From NCBI GenBank assembly GCA_030549335.1, contig CM060197.1, forward strand, positions 16,132,501-16,196,500: a DNA stretch of 64,000 nt, written 5' to 3'. Each line of letters begins with the position of its first letter. Position 1 is the stretch's first letter. Below the pieces are notes generated by a model, which saw only the letters and a list, made by a program, of their open reading frames with translations, was not told the DNA's origin and searched no databases. Made by a program: the position numbers and the translations under genes. Source of the stretch: Pontederia crassipes (lineage: Eukaryota; Streptophyta; Magnoliopsida; Commelinales; Pontederiaceae). Of this stretch, positions 56,398-64,000 are shown piece by piece.

Positions 56398-57720
56398 TGA
56401 CCAGATGCAGAGCTGCTAGGCATGGACGTGGAGCCAATGCCCAAGAGGGAAATGTCTCTAGAACACTAAGCCCCAAAGGGGCCCACAGTTGCCTGAGTAG
56501 GGAGGCAGGGGTCGTGGTCATGGCTGTGGTCGCGGGCGGAGAACCCGACACCTAGAGGTACAACACGAGGATAACTACATTAGTGATAGTCAGAGATTGC
56601 CGCTACCACCACCTATCACCTCGCCAAGAGTTCCTACTACATCCAACATCTAGTGAGGACACTATCTAGGCATTTCTGAAGCTCCAGCCTCCATAGTTGG
56701 ATATTCAGCATGACAGAAATGTTCGAGCTTATGAGATTAGCTGAGGATAGGAAAGTTTTATATTCAACGAGCCGCCTAACTGAGCACACCTTGGATTAGT
56801 GGAGAACCGTTAGAGCCATCAAGTTTCATGACCAAAGAGTGATTCCCTGGCAGAGTTTCTATGAGGCATTCGAGGGATGTTATTTCCCCGAATACCGGTG
56901 CATCCAAAAACAACGAGAGTTTCTGGCACTGACCCAAGGCCAAATGACTATTGAGGATTACCACATCAAGTTCGTGCAGCTAAGGAGATACAATGCTCTA
57001 AATATGAGTGAAAGCTAGAGGACAAACTAGTTCGTGCAAGCCTTGAGTCCTACCATTAGGAAAAATACATTATCTGGCCATTGCAAGACTCTGAAGGACA
57101 TCGTGGAACTGGCCATGAAAATGGAAATGGACTATCTGAGAGAGCAAGAAGAGCTCAAGGAACTAAAGGGCAAGGCACCAGTACGCCCCACTGAGTAGGA
57201 TGATCGCCGCCTAGCTAGAGGACCAAAGCAACATGATAACCGTTGCAATGGCCCTATCCTCCTTCGTGCAATGCTCTTCTTCCACAACAGCAGCAACCAC
57301 AAAAGCCTCCTTAACAAAGGAATCAACCGTCACCATAGAATCGCCAACTACAGATGAACAATAGAGCATTGTATCATCGCATTGCATTGAAAAATGAAAG
57401 AATTCTATAGAATGCTAATCAATGTTCATAGCCATTGTGACAGCTACCGCCTCCGCGGCAACCACCTACACAGAATGAAGGTGCTTGTGTTTTCTGTGGG
57501 CTGAACCATCCCGGGGAATGCAGGCGGAAGACTGGCATGTGCATACATTGTGGTGGATTCGGCCACTACATTCGTGACTTCCCAGACCGTTGGAGGGGTG
57601 GTCGAGATCTGAGAGGTCCAAGAGGCGGGAATGCACTCGTTCAAGGCCGCGTCTATAATATGCAGAATGACATGGAGTACAATGATGCTGATATCATCAG
57701 AGCCACAGAGGTACCTTCGT
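56398..57720 (+). pseudogene. gypsy gag remnant with double Cys motif
   Basis: Broken frames. The retrotransposon-gag region is near 56800-57130, where FYEAFEGCYFPEYR-like and FLALTQGQMTIEDYHIKF-like blocks are visible. The C-terminal pattern CVFCGLNHPGEC followed by CIHCGGFGHYIRDF spans about 57486-57580. The second is a CCHC knuckle whose last Cys is Phe. Several stops. Confidence 0.75.
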
Positions 57721-58300
57721 TATCTTTGGACTACCAATTACTGTCCTATTTGAATCTAGTGCTACCCATTCATTTATATATGTTAGCTGCGCTATGACAT
57801 TGAACCTTCTACTCACTGATATGATGTGTCACATGAATGTGACCACACTGATGGGTACTCTGTATGCCATGAAATGTATTGCTAATGCTCCTGTCACCGT
57901 GGAAGGTAAAGAATTTTCTACAGATTTAGTGGTTATACACACGATGGATTATGACATCATCTGGGTATGAACTAGCTATCCCACCATGATGTTTCATTAC
58001 TATGCAAGAAGAAGCAGCTAGTTATAAATGCACAAAATGAGCTACGGATTATAGTCAGAGGTAATCCCCCAGGGGAGCGCAAGGTATTGATCACAACAAT
58101 GCAAGCACAAAAGATGTTCAGAAAGGGATGCAGAGGGTACCTCGCTAGTGTTATTAGTACAGAGTCCACTTCAAAGGACCTGAATCAACTAGACGCCTTC
58201 TACGATTTTTCGAATGTTTTCCTGAAGAGATCTTCAGACAATCACCGTAGAGAGAGATTGATTTTAACATCGAGCTATTGCTAGGAACAACTACTATATC
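57721..58300 (+). pseudogene. gypsy protease remnant with altered active site
   Basis: Around 57735-57800 one frame reads TVLFESSATHSFIY. The family active site is LFDSGATHSFI, so Asp has become Glu and Gly has become Ser. Surrounding frames are broken. Confidence 0.65.
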
Positions 58301-59790
58301 TAAACCACTGTATCACATGGCACCAACAAAGATGCATGAGCCAAAGAAGCATATACATGGGCTGCTCGATAAAGGCTTCATCCGACCGAGTGTTTCACCC
58401 TAAGGTGCACCGGTCCTATTTGTTAAGAAGAAAGACGACTCACTCAGATTGTGCATCAACTACATATTACTAAACAAATCCATCGTCAAGAATAAGTACC
58501 CGCTTCCGCGCATTGATGATCTATTCGATCAGTTATCCAAAGCATCGAGCTTCTTAGAGATAAATTTGCGGTGTGGTTACCATCAGCTCAGAGTAGCTGA
58601 AAAGGATGTACAAAAACTGCCTTTCGGTCTAGGTATGGCCACTATGAGTTCCTCATCATGCCTTATGAGCTAACAAATCCCCTCACGACATTTATGGATC
58701 TCATGAACATAGTATTCATGCCTTATCTTGATCAGTCATCATCGTCTTTGTTGACGATATTCTGATCTATTCATCGACCATAGAAGAACATCGACAACAT
58801 CTCCGAATTGTATTGGAGACATTGAGACAGCATAAGCTCTATGCTAATCTATCCAAGTGTGAATTTTGACTGAAAAAAATAATGTTCACTGGGCAGATCG
58901 TATCAAAGCAAGGTATTTCCATGGATTCCGCCAAGATGGAAGTAGTGGCAAATTGGTCACAAACTAAAGAATGTCACAAAGATTTGCAACTTCTTAGGAC
59001 TGGCAGGCTATTATCGCCGTTTCATCAAAGATTTCTCAAAAATAACAGCGCCACTGACAAAGTTGACAAGAAAAGAAGTTAAGTACATATTGTCCCCTAG
59101 GTGCAAGCAGAGTTCTCAGGAACTAAAGACTCGGTTGACGACGGCACCAATACTTACCATTTCGTCAAGTAGTGTTGGGTATGCGATGTACAATGATGCA
59201 TGTGGCACGGGACTTGACTGTGTACTTAGGCAGCATGAAGAGGTGGTTGCTTATGCTTCTAGGCAGCTTAAGAAGCATGAAGTCAATTACCCTACACACG
59301 ACTCGGAGCTTGCTGTAATGGTATTTGCACTGAAGTTATGGCGCCACTATCTCTACGATGAGACATTTCAGGTCTTCACTGACCATAAGAGCCTGAAGCA
59401 CATCTTTGAGCACTGAGATCTAAACTTGAGCGGCGCAGGTGGCTGGAATTTTAAAGGACTATGAGTTTGCAATTAATTACCATCCTAGTAAAGTGAACTC
59501 TATAACAGATGCACTAAGCCACAAGTGGGAAGGGAAATTGGCTTATTTGAGACTGCACGAGCACGAGCTGCTGGAGGAATTCAGCCAGTGGAACCCCAAG
59601 AATTGTTTGGGCATAATGGGGCATTGTGAATGGTACATCAGTTGCACCCTAGTTTGATAGATAGAATCACTGCAACTCAGTACTCCGATACAGAATATCC
59701 CCACTTGATTAAGAAATGCCAAAAGGATCAAGCCGACTTCAAAGTCGAAATCAATGGAGGATATCATTGACGATGTCGACGGGCTAGTGA
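58301..59790 (+). pseudogene. gypsy RT and RNase H remnant, integrase missing
   Basis: The RT fingers have [15 protein letters not shown] (about 58418), then [16 protein letters not shown]. The palm motif [10 protein letters not shown] near 58746 keeps both catalytic Asp. Thumb sequence follows (about 58890-59080, frames shifted). RNase H at 59063-59416 keeps [11 protein letters not shown] and FTDHKSL. After 59440 a tether-like region (YEFAINYHPSK) continues, and the copy fades at about 59790, near the integrase zinc finger. Stops at 58673, 59415 and elsewhere. Confidence 0.8.
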
Positions 59791-60794
59791 TGATTACATG
59801 AGGGTGAATTAATTATACAATAAAAAATTATAATGTTGAATTGATTGAAGTGAGACAAATGATGAATCAATTATAGGGTTCAAATAGTTGCGACGAAATT
59901 AATTTCTTGAGAGAAACAATATTCTTTTGTGATTAGATCAATGAAGAGATTCCATAGCTAGAAAATGAACAATATTTAGGAGTGAAGCAATCATATTCAT
60001 TTTTATCAATAATTAATACCTTTAAATCCAAATTTATTTCATCATTTTCTCACTTGGAACATGGATTCTAAGATTCTATGAGTAGACTCGCACGAGCGAA
60101 CCAAGTTTAATGAGTTTAAAGAGTTGATTCATGACTCAACCCAAGATAAGAGTTGAATTGATTTTGCATCGTCGACTCTGAGTCGTGATATTAACAACCT
60201 TGGACGTTCACATTGACAATGACATTAGCCAAGTACAATGGACTAACACAAGTCATGACGTGGTTCGTCCCAACAGTATTCAATGTATGTTGGGGTGACA
60301 ATGCATGTTGTGACCATGCATTGGCTGATTGGTGTGACACATGGAAACATCAACAAGATGAGAGATAGATGTCTGTAAGTCACAATAGTAACCTAATGCG
60401 ACATTAGGTGATGTACCCATGCATGTTGTGCAACTTTTATGTGTGCAATGGTGCAATAAGTTGCGTTTGTGGGCGTGGGAGAGGCATGATGGAACTTTGT
60501 GTAATTCATGGTGAGACATGCTATCATTGTAACCTTCCCATGGTTCGACCCACAATGGGATATATAGATAATTAATTCTATTAAAAATTTTATATTCAAA
60601 AGGATTCGACCAACTTTTGTGCTTTAATAATTTGATTGTTAAAAAGGAGAGGAGAAAGTTCTATAGTGGCTCACTACAGCATGAGAAGAGAGAGAGGGAG
60701 TGATTCCGATGGGCTAGTACAATGCGACAATATAAAAAGATGTGCTCTAATATATTAATATATATACATATTAAATATAATATTTTGTTGTTAT
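59791..60794. other. Intergenic sequence with no recognised gene
   Basis: Short frames near 60280-60600 on the minus strand (up to 91 codons) are His-rich and match nothing I know. A run of ATGCATGTTGTG-like words recurs near 60300-60430. Nothing else seen. Confidence 0.4.
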
Positions 60795-61496
60795 CCCGTC
60801 CAACTGGTTGGTTCGACTGATTCAACTTGAAACAGACACTTCTTTGGATCAAAGATGAAAAAATGGATCATATCGTGCTATGCCCATGCCGGTCAACTCG
60901 TGTTTCACTATGCTATAGGTCGTGTCATGCTAGAGTGGCATTATACCACCCCGACACGTCCGCACCTGACTGGATCAGTTGACCCTTTTTTTCCCATCAA
61001 ACTTTCCAATTTTAATTTATTATAATTAGTATTATTCTATAAGATATAATATATGACTTTATTGACTACTTTAATTATCATAGAAAAATTATATATTTAA
61101 AATTTCTAATACATTAAGTCATTAATTCATAATTATTAAGTAAATAAATTTGTAAAATGAATAATTGAGTAATAACTAATGACTAATAAGTTATAACCTC
61201 ATACATAAAATTAATTGGTAAGTATTTAATAAATATATATTATATATAATTTATTGTATAATTCATAATAGTAGAATACCATATTAGTATAAGTTTATAA
61301 CATTAATATTTAGTAGTATAGGTACTTCAGTACTAATTTACTATATACTAAGTTATAAGATGGAATATTGACCTTACGTTCGAGTATTTTCATCAAACTA
61401 AGTTATAAGATTTTATAATAAAATGCAACAACTAGGATTTTCAAACAGTCACTAGCATTCGTAAAAAAACCCTAAGTTCCTGCATCTATGATAGTA

Positions 61497-61564
<68 letters not shown>

Positions 61565-63907
61565 TTGAGACTTGGTTACTTGAGAGTTAAGAGTGAGAGG
61601 AGAATCTTATAACTTATAAGTTATAATCATATACATAAAATTAATTGGTAAATATTTAATAAATAAAGAAAATAATAAATAGTAATATATTACATTTAAT
61701 TTAAATTATTTTATGATTCATAATTGTAGAATATCATACCCGTCCAACCGATTGGTTCGACCGATTCAACTTGAAATAGACACTTCTTTGGATCAAAGAT
61801 GGAAAAATGGATCATATCGTGTTGTGTCCATGCCAGTCAACTCGTGTTTGACTGTGCTGTAGGTCATGTCATGCTAGAGCATTATGCCACCCCGACATGT
61901 CTGCGCCCGACTGGATCGGTTGACCCTTTTTCCCATCAAACTTTCCAATTTTAATTATTTTTATATAATAAAATTAGTATTATTCTATAATATATAATAT
62001 ATGACTTTAGTGACTACTTTAATTATCATTATATTATTATAGAAAAATTATATACTTAAACTTTCTAATACATTAAGTCATTAATTCATAATTATTAAGT
62101 AAATAAATTTTTAAAATGAATAATTGAGTAATAACTAATAAGTTATAAGTTATAACCTTATAATTAAAATTAATTGGTAAGTATTTAATAAATATATATT
62201 ATATATAATTTATTGTATAATTCATAATTGTAGAATACCATATTAGTATAAGTTTATAACATTAATATTTAGTAGTATAGGTACTTAAGTACTAATTTAC
62301 TATATACTAAGTTATAAGATGGAATATTGACCTTGCGTTTGAGTATTTGCATCAAACTAAGTTATAAGATTTTGTAATAAAATGCAACAACTAGGATTTT
62401 CAAACACTCACTAGCATTCGTAAAAAAACCCTAAGTTCCTGCATTTATGATAGTAAGGAGAGAGAGAGAGAGAGAAAGAGAATATGTGAGACTTGGTTAC
62501 TTGAGAGCTAAGAGTGAGAGGAGAATCTTATAACTTATAAGTTATAATCATATACATAAAATTAATTGGTAAATATTTAATAAATAAAGAAAATAATAAA
62601 TAGCAATATATTACATTTAATTTAAATTATTTTATGATTCATAATTGTAGAATATCATACCCGTCCAACCGGTTGGTTCGACCGATTCAACTTGAAACAG
62701 ACACTTCTTTGGATCAAAGATGGAAAAATGGATCATATCATATTGTGCCCATGCTAGTCAACTCGTGTTTGACTGTGCTATAGGTCGTGTCATGCTAGAG
62801 CATTATGCCACCCCGACACGTTTGCGCCCGACTGGATCGGTTGACCCTTTTTTTCCCATCAAACTTTCCAATTTTAATTTATTTTTATATAATATAATTA
62901 GTATTATTCTATAATATATAATATATGACTTTATTGACTACTTTAATTATCATTATATTATTATAGAAAAATTATATACTTAAACTTTCTAATACATTAA
63001 GTCATTAATTCATAATTATTAAGTAAATAAATTTATAAAATGAATAATTGAGTAATAACTAATAACTAATAAGTTATAAGTTATAACCTTATAATTAAAA
63101 TTAATTGGTAAGTATTTAATAAATATATATTATATATAATTTATTGTATAATTCATAATTGTAGAATACCATATTAGTATAAGTTTATAACATTAATATT
63201 TAGTAGTATAGGTACTTAAGTACTAATTTACTATATACTAAGTTATAAGATGGAATATTGACCTTGCGTTCGAGTATTTTCATTAAACTAAGTTATAAGA
63301 TTTTGTAATAAAATGCAACAACTAGGATTTTCAAACACTCACTAGCATTCGTAAAAAAACCCTAAGTTCATGCGTTTATGATAGTAGGGGGAGAGAGAGA
63401 GAGAGAGAAAGAGAATATTTGAGACTTGGTTACTTGAGAGTTAAGAGTGAGAGGAGAATCTTATAACTTATATATATAAGATTTAAATTAATAAATAATT
63501 AATAAATAGTTAACTCGTGTAGGGATACATAAAATCAATTGCTAAATAATTAATAAATATATAAAATAATAAATAGTAATATATTACATTTAATTTAAAT
63601 TATTTTATGATTCATAATTGTAGAATATCATACCCGTCGGTTGGTTCGATCGATTCAACTTGAAACAGACACTTCTTTGGATCAAAGATGGAAAAATGGA
63701 TCATATCGTGTTGTGCCCATGCTAGTCAACTCGTGTTTGACTGTGCTGTAGGGCGTGTCATGCTAGAGCATTATGCCACCCCGACACGTCTGCGCCCAAC
63801 TGGATCGGTTGACCCTTTTTTTTCCCATCAAACTTTCCAATTTTAATTTATTTTTATATAATATAATTAGTATTATTTTATAATATATTATATATGACTT
63901 TAGTGAC
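60795..63907. repeat. Tandem array of about 0.94-kb units
   Basis: CCCGTCCAAC-GGTTGGTTCGA starts units at 60795, 61739, 62660 and 63633 (in the last one partly deleted), giving periods of 944, 921 and 973 bases. The fourth unit is cut at 63907. Each unit has a GC-moderate 200-base head (AGACACTTCTTTGGATCAAA; CACCCCGACACG), a long AT-rich body and a GA microsatellite. The 64-codon frame at 62720 lies in a unit head and is not a gene. Confidence 0.9.
61494..61560. repeat. (GA)n microsatellite, longest of three in the array
   Basis: About 60 uninterrupted bases of GA in unit 1. The homologous places in units 2 (62458-62478) and 3 (63389-63410) are much shorter. Confidence 0.9.
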
Positions 63908-64000
63908 TGATAGTGAAATTGGGAGGTTTAGTGATAACTTGCTAATTTTTGGGTGAAAAGTCAATTTTTGTTTCAACTCCCTAACCCACTCTCTACTGCA
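63908..64000 (-). repeat. Athila LTR end running off the window
   Basis: TGATAGTGAAATTGGGAGGTT and the following bases match the inner end of the Athila LTR at 31885, including GTTTAGTGATAACTT and CACTCTCTACT. No primer-binding site precedes it (the left flank is array DNA), so it is the outer 3' LTR end of a minus-strand copy or a solo LTR. The expected duplication is GTGAC (63903-63907). Confidence 0.85.

Larger units (their letters stand above)
54308..59790 (+). mobile_element. 3'-truncated Tekay/Del-like Ty3/gypsy element
   Basis: An intact 5' LTR (TGTAACACCCGG ... GAGTGTTACA, 54308-56230), a Met-tRNA primer site, then gag, protease, RT and RNase H remnants in order. Recognisable sequence ends near 59790, at the start of integrase. 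No 3' LTR follows, so no TSD can be tested. The TGTAACACC LTR start and double-Cys gag pattern suggest the Tekay/Del chromovirus lineage. No chromodomain remains to prove it. Confidence 0.82.

Noticed and set aside
60280..60599. His-rich 91-codon minus-strand frame
   Set aside because: Derived from repeated ATGCATG/TGCAC-like words. No homologue recognised and no gene context.
1..64000. tRNA or rRNA genes
   Set aside because: Only tRNA-complementary primer-binding sites of retrotransposons were found (31861, 35214, 53511, 56235). No cloverleaf-forming gene was recognised.

Overview
This is a stretch of flowering-plant nuclear genome: one housekeeping-type host gene surrounded by nested, mostly dead transposable elements (TEs). 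The plant origin rests on a UBA2/AKIP1-type RNA-binding protein gene, Athila and Tekay/Del-like Ty3/gypsy elements, a SIRE-like Ty1/copia fragment, a CACTA (En/Spm) transposon, an Au-like SINE and plant MITEs. The GC-rich single-exon gene in AT-rich flanks would suit a monocot, but the species cannot be fixed from the sequence.

Layout. 1-9300: a decayed minus-strand gypsy element, with gag, protease, reverse transcriptase (RT) and RNase H remnants between about 480 and 7260 and an LTR ending at 9300. It was later hit by a 3.1-kb solo LTR (1473-4576, target-site duplication (TSD) GTATT), a hAT MITE (6071-6918, TSD AGTCATAC) and a Harbinger-like MITE (8024-8726). 9301-14983: the host gene territory. 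It holds an Au-like SINE (11385-11558), a Tourist-like MITE (11905-12161), the UBA2-like gene (12681-14192, minus) and its promoter with site II, telo-box and G-box motifs.

14984-53815: a 38.8-kb nest that can be unpacked from TSDs. The outermost layer is a short non-autonomous copia-like element (TSD TATAT). Its left LTR is split at 15038/48562 by an insertion whose ends read TGTAAT...GTTACA. That insertion carries a 131-bp tandem repeat, in which a 9.2-kb CACTA element sits (16565-25729, TSD GTA). It also holds a minus-strand Athila (26506-48177) that has lost its 3' end. The Athila integrase is interrupted by a 336-bp solo LTR (26597-26932), and its 5' LTR by a complete but inactive plus-strand Athila (31965-45411, TSD CAATC). 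Separately, a SIRE-like copia remnant (49129-52754) lies inside the outer copia-like element.

54308-59790: a 3'-truncated Tekay/Del-like gypsy element with an intact 5' LTR. 60795-63907: a tandem array of about 0.94-kb units with GA microsatellites, cut by another Athila LTR (63908 to the window end).

No TE reading frame here is intact: stops, frameshifts or lost domains are visible in each. The UBA2-like gene is the only host protein-coding gene I can support. The most interesting items are the datable nesting order, the GC-rich minisatellite in the CACTA 5' region, a 250-bp foreign insert found in only one of the two Athila LTRs, the inverted resemblance of the two ends of the 15039/48561 insertion, and a 5' splice site directly abutting the UBA2-like stop codon.
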